The notes: a model not told the origin generated them from the sequence alone. A stretch of 64,000 bases of DNA from Chimonanthus salicifolius (GCA_013350335.1 CM023538.1:48602201-48666200), one strand, 5' to 3'; positions 47,705 through 60,247 are shown, counted from the first letter of the stretch. Program-made: numbers and translations.

Positions 47705-47880
47705 TTATTTTTTAAGACCAAGGTATCCAAGTGTCTCACCTGACTAATCTTCGGGACATGTGTAAACCGTCCAATCTGCAACGTCAAGTATAAAATAATG
47801 GGGGGCGATCCTTTTTTATATTTAGGGGGACTTGATCTTAAGACTTCCTACAAATAAGAGGGGTGTTGACACCCCTTGGG
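47705..47880 (-). repeat. dispersed SINE-like repeat, copy
   Basis: Shares GACCAAGGTATCCAAGTGTC, CCCACCTGACTAAT-type text, GGGACATG.GTAAACC and GGGG..GATCCTTTTT with 48855-49035. It ends with a segment that, reversed, resembles a B box (GATCAAGTCCCCC). Same strand as that copy. Confidence 0.6.
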
Positions 47881-48024
47881 TTTAAATGAACTATGAGAAC
47901 TATTCTTAAAGGGTATATATATATAATTCCCTGCAAACAAGTTGCACCAATTTTCTTGATGGCCCACTTGGATCCACATGGATATATACTCCATTTTGTA
48001 TATATGTATGCACATATGTTCATA

Positions 48025-48200
48025 TCATCATTATCGTCATCATCATTATGTTATTTAGCATAACAAGTTCGGTTGGCATTAATTGGATTTGACAAATTTT
48101 TCCTTTGTCCAACTACATATCCTACACCCGTGTACTTGACCTCACAACCTTTAGACTATAAAAATGAGTCCTTCCTGGTTGAGCTACATGCTCTTACTTG
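48025..48200 (-). repeat. SINE-like repeat with ATCATCAT end
   Basis: Starts CATCATTATCGTCATCATC and includes ACTTGACCTCACAACCTTTAG, paralleling the pair in intron 1 at 8770-9190. Reversed, it has the Au-SINE-like layout. Confidence 0.45.
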
Positions 48201-48849
48201 ATCCCCTAAGTGCCTTATTTGAGGTACTTTCATGTGAGGCCTACATGGGCCCTTGGGAATTGATTGGTTGCAAAAGTCTTTAGTTGAATAAGATGTTTAT
48301 AAAAAGTCATTTTAATTGGATTAAGTAAACCATGTTTCTTAAAAGTCTCAAAAATTCAATTTTATCAACTAGTGTAAACTTCATGGTGTTAGATCAACAA
48401 ATCATCTAAGTTGGAATAGCGTCAAATTGGATAAGGTTCAAATTCGTGGGGACAAGATGGATTTGAGGTGGAGAGGAGTGTGATTGGGACGAAGGTAGGT
48501 CAAACAATACCGTTCACCCTATCAAATTAATTTGCATCAATTTTGACACAAACTTTGGTTTGTGTGATCTATAGGACACCCAATGGATTCATTTACACTC
48601 TCGAATACACCTTGAGTTGCACTCATACCTAATTTCACACTAATCTAACTTGTAAAGCCCATTAAATTAACTTGATAAATTTCCACCGTTAAATAAAGCT
48701 GAAATTTTAAAGGCTTTAAAAAACATGGCTTTATTTATCCAATCAAGATAAAATTTTATAATAATATATACAAAACAAATGTCTTTGAAACACACCCATC
48801 CATGTGGGCTTAAGTGGAGCCATCAAGCTATTTGCACCAAACTTTTTTT

Positions 48850-49035
48850 TTTGAAGACTAAGGTATCCAAGCGTCCCACCTAAATCTTTCAGGCGTCCCA
48901 CCTGATTAATCCTTGGGGCATGGGTAAACCTCTTAATCTGTATACCCCAGGTACAGAACTAAGCGGAGTGACCCTTTTTGTGTTGAGAGAAGTTTGATCC
49001 TATGACCTTCCACAAACAAGGGCGGAAAATGAATA
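48850..49035 (-). repeat. dispersed SINE-like repeat, copy
   Basis: Partner of 47705-47880; it also has an internal duplication of the GGCGTCCCACCTGA phrase. Confidence 0.6.
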
Positions 49036-52000
49036 TCAAGCTAAGCCCTCAAGGTTTATTTACACTAAACTTTGATGCAAACTAGTTTGCGGATGATCCA
49101 CATTATGAAGTTTGGTATAAACTTTAAACGGTAGAGGCTACAGTGGGTCAAATTGACCCATTCCCTCCTCACACCCATCTACCCAAGTGTATTGTACCCT
49201 TGTTCAATTTGACACTAATTTAACTTTTAGATAAATCTGAAATTTGGAAAATCTTAAAAGACATGTCTTCGTAAGACAATTTTATTGGCATCATGTTTCC
49301 ATAAACTTAAAAGCATTTTCACAAAGGTTTCCAATCAGCAATTCATGCGATGTTAATGCTTTCTTTAAGATAAGTAAACACCTTTGAAATTCAGACTAAA
49401 TAAAGTGAAGCCCATATCATTTTGCTTCTTCACTTCTTTCCACTTATGGCTTGGCACATAGTTTAACTAAGAGAATATTATCTGGGTAGACATTCCATTA
49501 AACACGGTGGAGACGAAAAGTTGCCCGTAAAACAGTCTTTAAACCAACAATCGTGATTAATCATGATGAAAAGAGTTTACTATACTATCTATGAATGAAC
49601 AAGTCAGTGAATCTTCCACCAATTCTAACACTACGTTCTAGTGCTAAATCATAAAAGAATAATATCTCATTTGGACATTACACCAAACATGTTGCAGACA
49701 TTGAAACTAAAATGCTTGCCTGAACGCAATTTCATTGAAAAAGTATAAGAGAAAGCAATTTGGGTCTCATCTTCATTTATGCACAACATCCCAAGATAAC
49801 ATGAAGCAATGATTTCATTTAACAAGGGATAGACAGCCATAAAATAAGAAAAAGAAAATCTCAATATTTCAACAAATTACGTATAGAAATTAATATGAAT
49901 CTTTAGAACAAAAACCATAAAATAAATTAGAAAAATCTTAAAATACAAAATTCAAAAGTTACAAAAGAACTGAAATCTGTAAGTCGAGATTATGATATTT
50001 GCATTGATGAATGAGAGAGACAAATGGAGATGCATTTCATTTTGGGTTTCACAAACTTAACCCTGCAACATTGTATCTTCGTGCTTAGATATTTGCAACC
50101 TTGCAACCTTATATCATGAAAGAGCTGCTGAAAAAATTGTGAGTGTAAAATTATCAGGATTTGTAGCTGTAAAGTTACATCAAGAAAGAAACAGCGTTCC
50201 GATTGAAGAGATAATCGATGGTGGAAATGAGAGAAACCCATTGAGTGGAGGGAGGAAGGAAAAGGGATTTGTTGAAGACACGTTTTGGTCTCAGGAAATG
50301 AGGAGAAGTATCCCCAATATGTACGATAATGGGATAGGACGCAACTGTGATAAGGCTGTATTGTGATAAATCACTGAAAAAATAGTAGAGCAAAAACAAA
50401 GAAAGATCGTCTGAGAATAGAAAGAGGAAGAAGTAACGATGGAAGAGAAGAAATTGGTCAGCCAAGAATAAGAACAGGACGGTTGGAAGAGAAAAGTCAA
50501 TTCATGGACCCCACAAAACTCACAGAAACTCATAGTTGCAAGACATGGCCTGACACAACCGGTTCAATCCCGGCACCTTTACACAAAATAAACCCACAAA
50601 AACCTGTTCAAATTTGCAAGTTTTGACTGAATTTTGTAAAAAAACCTCAAACCATCTATAAAAACTGTTTAAAAATAATTTTAATATATACTCAAAAAAA
50701 TCTCTTAAAATAATAAGTTTAAGCTCATGTGACCAAATGCTCTCCGCCTAAAAGGGCCAAAAAATGGGTGATTACCATTATTCTCACGTTGCCCATTTAT
50801 AGGCTTGATGCAGGACAGTTTTTTTTTATTTTAATTTTCCGATATGGGACAAGGAGTGTGGGAACAGGGAATCCCTTGCTGGCCGTGCTTTTGAGTTTTG
50901 ACAAGTGCAGCTCTTGTATACCTTTACCTTTTACAAATTGTATTCATTTTTACCATTCAAAATAAAAAAAAATCAAAATTTAGTTGCAAATTTTGGATTA
51001 TTTACTCGGATTACTGTCCATTTGATGAATTCACATTGAATTGTACTTTATTAGTAAAAGTATTAATCAAATGAATATTTTTTCATCTTAAGTATGAGTC
51101 TCAGATCATGAGGGTGATGGTGATGATGCGGCATGAGAGAGTGAGAGACTGGAGGACAACAAAGGATTTGATTCGAAGTACTATTCTTCTTTATTCACGC
51201 TTTTCGGAAAGATAGTGAGGGAGATGGCGCATAAGGTTAAAATGCGAGAAAGAAGAAAAAAAGTTAGTGCACCATGTATATCATTCAAGGTGCAAAAATA
51301 ATTGCCCGAAATTTTGTTTATATCCAAATTTGTAAATACTCCACAAAATTTTAAAATTACAAATTTACTGACTTACGACCGAAATAAAATTTCTATTGAG
51401 GACCGAGGTTGAATTTAATGCAGTTGCTGTAAAATCTAAAAACTTGTGATTGTGAAAAAGAAAGCATGTTGCATGTGATAGATGGCTCAAAAAGAAAGTT
51501 CATAAACAAAAAAAACTTATTTCTTCGGAGTTCTTAAGGTTGGTAACTTTTCATGTGTTCACGAGATCATTTGAATGTAGTGACGCGGCTAAATCCCAGC
51601 CATCTGTGAGGCTACCTCATTATCTCAAATTTATTATTGAGAAACTAAAAATTAAAACTATGCTAAAAAAATTATGTATTAGGAATCTAGACAAGTTTTA
51701 AGATTTTAATTTAACTTATTTGACTTCAAATTCTATTTCTTTTTTTTGAGTTTTTAAATAGTTCTAAATTCTAGATGCATTGGATCAAATCAAAGATTTA
51801 AGAAGCGATGTATATGAAAAGCTGACTATATCAATACAAGGTATATGATTTTTTACTCCCATATAATCATTTTATCCATTGATTTTAAATTTTAAAAACC
51901 AATAACTTATATTTATATAATTTTAAAAACTAATGACTTATATTTATATACTTTAAAATATTCGAGAAATCAAGGATGAAATTTCAGTATTATATGACAG

Positions 52001-52383
52001 CAACAACAATGATTTATCGGCAGAATTAATCAAATAGTCTGAGCTTGGGCACAGACGATACTTTGGCATTAGTTTTGGCCCCAACTTTTTTACATTGAAT
52101 TTTGGTCTGATTTAAATATAATTAATATTTCTGATATATATTTTTTAAATATCACAAAATACCCATATTATATGAATGGGCATCTAGCAAATATCAGTCC
52201 AAATTTTGAATTTCAATCAATATTTGTAGCACAGTATCTACTAAAATACATAATATACATAAGCCAATACAGGAGGGAATGATGAAGAGAAGAAAAAGAT
52301 TTAAGTGAGAGATGGGTGATGTGGCATAGTTGAGTTGAGGGGCCTACAAACCAAATGACATCAAATGTTAAAATCCTCAAAAA
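49036..52383. other. gene-poor intergenic stretch
   Basis: AT-rich. Overlapping open frames on both strands at 49990-50533 carry no recognisable domain and are not called. Nothing else supported. Confidence 0.5.
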
Positions 52384-52570
52384 TATTATTCCCACCGTCT
52401 CATTTTAGTCGTCCCATTTGAAATATTTGTATTTTTTAACGAACTTTCTATATAAGGCTAGTACTCCATGTGATTTCATCCATTTTCAACGCACTTTATA
52501 CTATTCAAATATAAATGAGACAACTATTTTGAGACAATTCCAAAATCCATATAGGACAGAGAGAGTATTA
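52384..52570. mobile_element. Stowaway-like MITE, copy 2
   Basis: Left end TATTATTCCCACCGTCTCAT, right end in reverse TAATACTCTCTCTGTCCTAT: near-matching inverted termini of the TA-CTCCCTCCGTCCCA class flanked by TA. The core phrases are shared with 5196-5350. No coding capacity. Confidence 0.75.
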
Positions 52571-52677
52571 GTTGAGTTTCACACTATCTACTAAAATACA
52601 TAATATTTGTAGCACAGTATCTGCTAAAATTACTATTTCCTCATTTATAATTTTAGTAGATGAATTACTTCAATATT

Positions 52678-52925
52678 AAAGAACCAAAAATTAACTTCAA
52701 AGATACTCCTTTTGAAATTGGAAATCTACCTAAATAGGAAATCATTAAGAAGAGACTCAAAAATTTACTTAACAAAATCCTCCTTTGGATATTGTAAAGC
52801 TATAAACATGAGGAAATCAATAACTAGAGATCTGAAAATTAACTCAAAAAAACCCCACAAACAATGGAAATCGATAATTAGAGATCTAAGCATTAATTTA
52901 AAAAAGTCCTCCTTCAATGTTGGAA
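52678..52925 (+). promoter_or_regulatory. tandem promoter repeats of the peptide gene
   Basis: Three or four diverged units upstream of the TATA box: AGAACCAAAAATTAACTTC (52680), AGAGACTCAAAAATTTACTT (52751), AGAGATCTGAAAATTAACTC (52826) and AGAGATCTAAGCATTAATTT (52880). Each is followed by a CCTCCTT.. or CCCC block. One such unit (AGAGGTTCAAAAAATTAACT, 54362) precedes the second copy of the gene. They may be transcription factor sites or simply duplicated promoter. Confidence 0.55.
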
Positions 52926-52949
52926 ATTGGTGAACATAAAAAATCTACA

Positions 52950-52957
52950 TATATAAA
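52950..52957 (+). promoter_or_regulatory. TATA box of the peptide gene
   Basis: TATATAAA, 52 bases before the ATG at 53002. The paralogous copy has TATAAAT 51 bases before its ATG, so the spacing is conserved. Confidence 0.65.
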
Positions 52958-53001
52958 TTAGATTGGCAAACACTTGTCTTGCCACCACCATATTCTTATT
53001 C

Positions 53002-53554
53002 ATGGCTAAGTTTAACGAGACAAGTGTAGCCCCTCTCTTCTTCCTTCTTGCAAACAACTCTTTCACTCTTCAAGAATGTAAGTATGGCTCTCATAATCCG
53101 TCTGTCTGCTACTTTAAAATTAAATGGGTTATGTTTAAGCCCAATTTATGATATTGATCCCATTTACAAACTTCAGCCAACATAGCCAATATGGTTGAAA
53201 TATTTCAAATAAAATTTATAGGCCTCCACAACCAATTCTGCATCTTAATTTTTTTTTAAAATTTATGTGTGAAAAACCGAGAGATACGCAGCAACATATT
53301 CAATTCATGCAACATCATCAAATTAATGACAATAGATGACTGACAATTGCAGTTCTTCTTAATAGCTATTTTTGTGTTGAATGACAGGCAAAAGGGATGT
53401 GATCGGCAAGAAAAGTGAAGTATCAGAGCAAAGGGAGGAGACAATGACAAAGAAGAAGATACATATTTCACCATGTAAAAAATCAACATGTGACTCTCCC
53501 CCGCCCTCCACTGAAAAAATCCATTCAAGCCAGCATCAACACATATGGGATTGA
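53002..53554 (+). CDS. predicted small secreted peptide precursor (two exons)
   Basis: Exons 53002-53077 and 53388-53554 join to 80 codons. Exon 1 encodes a signal-peptide-like start (MAKFNETSVAPLFFLLA) and ends in phase 1 before GTAAGT. The acceptor TTGAATGACAG at 53387 restores the frame through a Cys codon. Exon 2 then stays open for 54 codons: a Lys/Glu-rich linker (VIGKKSEVSEQREETMTKKK), then HISPCKKSTCDSPPPST and a His/Gln-rich end, WD-stop. A short secretion signal, charged spacer and Pro-rich C-terminus with a Cys pair is how plant peptide hormone precursors look, but I cannot assign a family. Support comes from a paralogous promoter and exon 1 at 54524. The hydrophobic core is weak (NN at 18-19), so it may be decaying. 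Confidence 0.5.
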
Positions 53555-54472
53555 CATACAGACCCACAACTCAATCCACTTTCCATGTTTCTCTATCTAA
53601 TGTAATTTCTCAAGTGTGTGGTCTTATGCACCTAAAACTATCTAAATATAATATACAAGGAATAAAAGAATGACCATTAGTTTATAAGTTATTTCGCACC
53701 GTTCTTTACTCATACAAACTTGAGTTTAGATTTTAAGAGTTATACATAGAGTGCTTTGGCAAGTGTGTGTGCCTTTCATGTAATGATTTGGTACAAAGGC
53801 ATAAAGGAATACACATGATTTTTATGTTATTTCACACTAATCTTTACTCATTAAGTTGAATTTTAAAATTGAAGATTGTTTTCAAATCTTAGCACAATAT
53901 GATGATCACTACGACCACAGCAACAACAAATACAAAAAAAATAAATATTAAAACTAAATATTATATGCACATGCAAGTGAAACTGAGTTTGTATTTTTTG
54001 CAAGCTTTTGAGAATATGAATCGATATTAAAATCAAATAAATCAAAATTCTTCAATATTAACCCACACAGAAACCAAAAGATTTCTCCAATCTTAAATTT
54101 ATAAGGGCATGGTTGTAAGCCTACAAAAGATATAACTGATAACCTCCAAAATTAAGTGAAATAGATGCGCCAATTTCAAAACAATGAATCCCATTGGATT
54201 AGTAAAACAAGCATGGATCATTGTGGCATTAATCAACTGAGTTATGTATACAACTAAGCATACATGTACGAATGGTTTTGGCCCATTCTCATTTTTGTAG
54301 ATACAGACTTCCTTATCTCTTGCTTTAACTACATTTCCAAACATCAATACATTATGATAATTAGAGGTTCAAAAAATTAACTAAAAGAAGCATCCTTTGA
54401 AGATGGGAAACTTGTAAACTTAAATGGAATGGAGATAAAATAACTAAATTTAAAAAAAAAAAAAATCTGCCT

Positions 54473-54479
54473 TATAAAT
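54473..54479 (+). promoter_or_regulatory. TATA box of the second peptide gene copy
   Basis: TATAAAT, 51 bases before the ATG at 54524, matching the spacing in the first copy. Confidence 0.55.
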
Positions 54480-54523
54480 TAGAAGGACAAGCACTTCTCT
54501 ATCCACCATTGGAATTTTAATCC

Positions 54524-54599
54524 ATGTCTAGTTTTACCAGCAGCACAAGTGTAGTCCTCGTCTTCTTCCTCATTGGAAGTTTTTTCGCTGTGCAAGATA
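54524..54599 (+). pseudogene. paralogous signal-peptide exon, second exon not found
   Basis: 76 nt, the same length and phase as exon 1 at 53002. It encodes MSSFTSSTSVVLVFFLIGSF and FAVQD, a much better signal peptide than the first copy. The donor A|GTAAGTATGG is shared with copy 1, and homology runs on into the intron (TCTCATA.TC, GGGNTNATGTTTAA). No in-frame exon 2 was found before the tandem duplication at 55063 and the copia LTR at 55560, so either the intron was enlarged beyond recognition or the gene was cut by insertion or deletion. The upstream promoter is homologous too. Confidence 0.55.
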
Positions 54600-55062
54600 G
54601 TAAGTATGGATCTCATATTCGGCCACGTCTAAATAATTTGAATGGGCTGATGTTTAAACTAAGGCTACAGTAAATTATATCTTCACAATTGGTAGATACG
54701 ATACATGTCAACTGTACTCCACTACGGGTGGCATAATACAACACAGTAAAGTCTAAAAATGTCTGAAATGGTACATTTAACTGTTATGACCAATTTTTTT
54801 ATTTTTAAGAAAAATAGTCTGTTTCACCATTTTCACTTTGAATCTTACATTGGTGATTCCAAACCTTAAAATCTATTCCAACCAGATCGCATAATTTATT
54901 TATTTTTTTTTGAATTTTTGCTCAAAGACAATCTAGATTTTAAGGTTTTTTTGAAAAAAATAAATACTTTAATATTGAGTATTTATGGAATTGAATGGAG
55001 ATAATTTAATTTGATTGATATAGTGTATATGGTTCTTGTGTAATCTTTTTAATTATCTTCAT
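54600..55062. other. intron-like or intergenic sequence after the orphan exon
   Basis: The first 70 bases match the intron of the first copy; the rest is AT-rich with no coding frame matching exon 2 at 53388. Confidence 0.5.
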
Positions 55063-55552
55063 CATTTTTATTAAATAGAAGTTTTTTTTAGAAAAAATCA
55101 TGAATTGTAATAAAAGAAAGAGGTTTTCCATTTTCCTTTAAAATTCTTAAACCTATTTTATTTGTATTAATATTTTGAACTTCATGATGGAACATAGGAA
55201 GTAAATCTTTCAGAATGTGAAATTGCCAGCACTTTAACTATCATTTTGTCATTAAATGTGGAATTTGATCATTTCTTTTTTAGTAATATATTTTGTTAGT
55301 CAAGCCATTTTTATTAAATAGAAGTTTTTTTAGAAAAAATCATGAATTGTAATAAAAGAAAGAGGTTTTCCATTTTCCTTTAAAATTCTTAAACCTATTT
55401 TGTTTGTATTAATATTTTGAACTTCAACTATTGATGGAACGTAGGAAGTAAATCTTTCAGAATGTGAAATTGCCAGCACTTTATCAAGCATTTTGTCATT
55501 AAATGTGGAATTTGATAATTTCTTTTTTAGTAATATATTTTGTTAGTCAAGC
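55063..55552. repeat. 243-bp tandem duplication
   Basis: Copies 55063-55305 and 55306-55552 start CATTTTTATTAAATAGAAG and end TTTTGTTAGTCAAGC. They are nearly identical, with few substitutions and a small insertion (AACTATT) in the second, so the duplication is recent compared with the surrounding repeats. Confidence 0.93.
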
Positions 55553-55559
55553 TAGCAAG

Positions 55560-57107
55560 ATGATAAAGAATAATTTTAGAGGGGGGTGAATAGGACTATT
55601 GGGGAATTTTAATTTCTATTTAAATATTGGGCACTTTAGAGATTGATCAAAACAAATTTGCTCAATTAATCTTCTAAGTATGATCTATAAGCAAGATTAA
55701 CTTCATGCAAACTATGAGGGCAATAAGATATGAGCTAAAGCAAGTGCCCAAAGTAAGGTGAACGAGATGAGAAGATATGGAGAATTGTGGCACAATCATT
55801 TTTACGTGGTTTGGTAACCTTGCCTACATCCATGCCTCAAGTACACCACTTGAAGATTTCCCTAACCTTCTCCTTCACGGGTGGAGAACAAACCTATTAC
55901 AACCTTCATCTACTTCACGGGTGTAGATCGAACCGAGACTTACAAACACCAAGGAAACATTTCTTGGATTTCAATAGGGTTACATCAACCCTTTACAATG
56001 TTCTCACAAATGATAGAAAGTAGTAGTCTTGAAAAGTACCAAGAACACTAGCCTCTTGATGATTGATGTAGCTTGTGGCATGTTCTTTGATGATCTTCCT
56101 CTTTCATGCCTTTGGCGATATAGAGTTGCTTCAATGAATTCCAAACCAAAGTGGAAAAGAGTTTAGGGATGAAATAGAGTTTGCCTATAAGGTCAATCTA
56201 TCCCTATGAAGATCTTCTCTAATCACACAATCAATGTGGATCTTAATATGCTCAAGATGTGCCTATGATTGCCTTGATTGTGTTAGAGAGGGATTAAAAG
56301 AGCTTAATAAGGTTTCACTATGGTGATTAGAAGCTCTAAGTATGTTCGGGAAACTTGAGAGTGGTATGAGAAAAATCAGCTTGGAGTGTCTAACATTGCC
56401 CATGAATAGAGCTTGGTTTATATAGGCAAGTTGTCCCAAAACAAATTTCCAGAAAGTGGGATCGTCCCACAAAAGTCATTACTGTCCTATTTTCAAAACG
56501 GTCGGATTTAAACTGTCATATGCCAACAGTTATATTGACCAGCCAACGATCATGTTAACTTAAATACAAACTCGGATTGTCCTAAAGAAAAGTAGGATCG
56601 TCCTAAAAAAGTGGGATCGTCCCAGTTTGTAAAGCTTCAAAAGAGTGGGATCGTTTGGGTAAAAGTGAGTTCTTCCGGGAAAGGTGGGATCATCCCATTT
56701 TCTAAATTCCCGAAATCACCTTTTGATAATATATTGTCGTTTGGTGATTATTTGGATATAAAATGAAAAGCTCTTTGAGTGTTTCATTCACAATAAAAAA
56801 AAAAAAATTAACTATGAGGACATGTCATGATTCTGAGAACAATTTAAGATAGAGACATTTGGTAAGCATGAGAGCTACTTCTTTTGACTAATGGCTATCT
56901 TAGAGATCCAATTTAATATGTAATAATTTTTATCCAAGGATCCTAAGTCAGGTCTGTCCTATGGTCGAATATACCTGTTCAATATTCCGATTTGATCCAA
57001 TCTTCACTGCTTCGGGAGCTTCAAGCTTGATCTGACAACTCGGTCATGACTCAGTCACAAAATTTCAGTCTGACTCAAGGGAGACAAATTTCACTTTTAG
57101 GGCAACA
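55560..57107 (-). mobile_element. LTR of a second copia element related to the intron-3 copy
   Basis: Contains TTTTAGAGGGGGGTGAATAG, as in the LTR at 13743, a TTTACGTGGTTTGGTAACC block and degenerate GGGATCGTCCCA repeats (56455-56700). It ends GGGCAACA at 57107, directly followed by ATCTCCCCCTTTGTCAATTT, the reversed polypurine tract. The left edge is approximate (TGATAAAG at about 55560). No TSD was fixed. Confidence 0.75.
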
Positions 57108-59990
57108 ATCTCCCCCTTTGTCAATTTTGTGACAAAACCTAAAGAATAACCTATACAGACCAAAATACATATTACAGACTTGGACAAATTTACATACATG
57201 TCATGTATATGAATACCATATTACAATAATTTCAATACTCATGGACAAGATTGCATGAGGGTCTTAAGGCTTAAAGGCTCATAGCGGCTCCCCCTTAGAA
57301 TATGCATGTGATATTCTTATAAGCACAACATAAACTGCATATTCTGGTGGAAAATGATACTCTCAATAGTTAGTGGCAATAAGCAATAAGTGTTTAACTT
57401 TAAAGCATTTCTTAAAACCACATTTTCTCCCCCTGTCTTTGATACCGAAATTTTTGTTTCTCCCCCATTATTCATGTGTTAGCCCCATCAATTTTTTTTT
57501 TTAATAAACACATTTGTGTCTCCAGTATTTCAATACTTCTCCCCCTTTCTGTCATAAATTGACAAGGGCCATCCTAAGCGCATTTCATGGAGCACAAGTT
57601 GTGAATGGTCATTTGAATAAGTATAACTCCCCTAGGTTGTCATAAGCCTTGTCATTTAAGTTTCCATATTTATTCCCCCTTAGTATTTAGATATGCACGT
57701 CATAGCATCACATCATTCATTTAAACAAATATAATTATATAAGAGCAATGTGTAATGAGTGATGCTAAGGTAATGCACTATTCCCCAATACCACGGCATC
57801 ACGGGTGTATAACATGACTATAAGCTTTGGGGAATGAGAAAGGGAGAGAGGAAAAATGACAGTTTTAAGTCATCTTGCAAATGATACCACATGCCAACAA
57901 TGATTAGATTTAACTTGAGGCCCTTTGAGTGATGCTTGAGAAGCATAACAATAGAATTTGAGAAATATAGGGTTTCTCAAATTCTGGCTTTGAAACCCAT
58001 ATTGTCAAAATGAAAATAGTATAACTATGAAGCATATGAGGGATAATCACAATCCATGTGAGCACAATTGATAATTTATCAATATTCATCCAAATACATA
58101 TGCACACATGCAATGCATTCATGAAGGCAATAAGAACATACCAATCATTTCATTTTTCAATCTTATAACAGTGCATTTAGCCTATTTCCTTTCTATTTCA
58201 ATCATTTAGGGTAAATGCATGTTAAGCAGAATCAAGGGAGGAATATATTAGCAAGTCATATATACCAAACAACTCAATGTATGAGTTAAAAGCATAGTTT
58301 GGGATATACAACAATGACCTTCATCAATAGTGTGAACATATATAATTTAATAATTCAACATAATGTTCAACACTCAAAGTTACCACATTAACATCCAAAT
58401 ATGATGAATATAATTTGCATTCATATGAATATAATACTCATAAAGCATAATGATTCTGATGAAGTGCTCAAGAGACATGATTTGACTTGAGAAGCTTAAA
58501 GATAAAATATTTAATCCTTCTTAATACTTGAGTAGTTATTTTCTCAAGAAAATGGACAATTGAGTCTCAATTAAGTGAAGTCATCCTTTATCTAAATCTT
58601 TGAGGCATAGGATGAAATCATTGTAATGTAGCACAAGGGTTAAGTATCATGATAGAGCATTTATTCTAAGTGCTTAACTCAATAAATCAATTTAACTTGC
58701 TACCAATTTTCTCTTAAGAGATTACAATATATTGTTCATGTAGCAGTGAAAACATTCAGTCTAGAAAGGAGTAATTAGGAGTGTGAGCAATAACATGAGA
58801 TGAACATGGTATGATGCCCAGACACTACACATGGATTATCATGTCAGTAGTAAATAACCTATTGAAGTGGCATGACTAAGAAGCACAAGTCATCATGACA
58901 TACAATGAGCATCAGGTATCCAACCTGCATTTCCATAGTACAACTTATAACCAAAAGTGAGATACAAAACATGAACATAGTGAAGATAATGTATAATGTT
59001 CAAGCAATGTAATCTCCCCCTGAAATTGGGCACATATATCTGATATTTTATCACCAAGAACTCCTCTATTCTTGCTGTGATTACAGAGTTGCATTAATTT
59101 ATACATGGTTTAGAGGTCATGCCTGCAGAAGTACATGCATTATGTCTAGTGTAGAGCACACATTGAAGCTAAAGATTAGAGTGTTGTGCTCAAATGGGTG
59201 TGCAAACTGTGTTTTTGCAAATAGCTCTTCAAGCAATGAAATACAGTGTTCATGGACAGTTTAAGAATTTAACCTGGGAAAATCATGAACTAGCAGTAAA
59301 GCAAGCAAGAGAATGATCCATTCAATAAGGATAAATGAATATTTATTTTTATCATTACCAACTATGAAGACATCCAGCTAGAGGAAAATTCCATGAATAT
59401 TTTAACTCAATCCTGTCATGCACTTAAGTTTATTTTAGTTGGTGAAACAGGGCTAAGTATCTTTTGTCCTTCTCAGATTTGAGGGAAACAATTAGATGGA
59501 TAAACAAATTCCATATGTTTTTTTCCCTTAGTCATTTTCTGCAAATGCAGTATGATATTCATGACTCAAAATAATTTAGAAGGGAAATGCCCAGAGGATC
59601 ATTTCCACCAAGTTCTGTGAGAGGGAGAGTCATAATTTTCCTTAACTACAGGTAATACATTTGATTTTAAAGACAATCTGTGGATGAGGAGTGTAGAACA
59701 TACCACAAACATAGCTATTGTGCACATTAGGAGTTTATACATGGCCCACAAAACAGATTCTTGATGAAAAGATCATAGGTAGATACTACAAGCATCATGA
59801 AATCCTATTTAAATACTTATCCATTAGCCCAAAGAAATGCCAATATATCAAAGGAGGACTTCCTATTTATAAGATTAGTCGGATGATTTACGACCCCTAA
59901 ACACTTTGATCATAAAAAGGATAGAAACTAAAATATTAAATTCTCTCATGTATTAACATGCCAACAAGCCCAAAATGAATCTTCCTTCAG
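57108..59990 (-). mobile_element. internal region of the second copia element, truncated
   Basis: Starts with the polypurine tract and GTGACAAAACCTAAAG, parallel to 15447-15475 in the first element. Extra TTCTCCCCCTTTCTGTCATA near 57537 also matches 15845. No pol or gag motif is visible, and neither a second LTR nor a primer-binding site was found before the sequence changes character near 59990. Likely a 5'-deleted relative lacking pol. Confidence 0.55.
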
Positions 59991-60247
59991 AGCCTCGAAA
60001 ACAAACTCAATATCCCCTTGGATGCTATTAATTCTAGTACTGCGTAGAGGCGCTTTCTCAGGACACCGAGTAGCGGTTTCCACATTATATATTTTAGGAA
60101 AAACCACTACATTTTCCTTCTTTTGTGTGAATAAAAATGGACAAATAAAACTTCAATCTCAATCAATAAAATAAATCCAACTACAAGAGACCAAATTTAC
60201 GTGGTTCGGCAGTGTGCCTAACTCCATAGGATAAGCTCAGAATAAAT
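59991..60247. other. unclassified retroelement-like sequence
   Basis: Includes TTTACGTGGTTCGGCAGTGT, a phrase frequent in plant LTRs. No coding frame. Confidence 0.4.

Noticed and set aside
49990..50533. Overlapping open frames of 75-96 codons on both strands
   Set aside because: Antisense overlap with no domain on either strand; no basis to choose one.
53256..53567. 103-codon minus-strand frame over the peptide gene
   Set aside because: It is antisense to the better-supported spliced frame and has no recognised domain.
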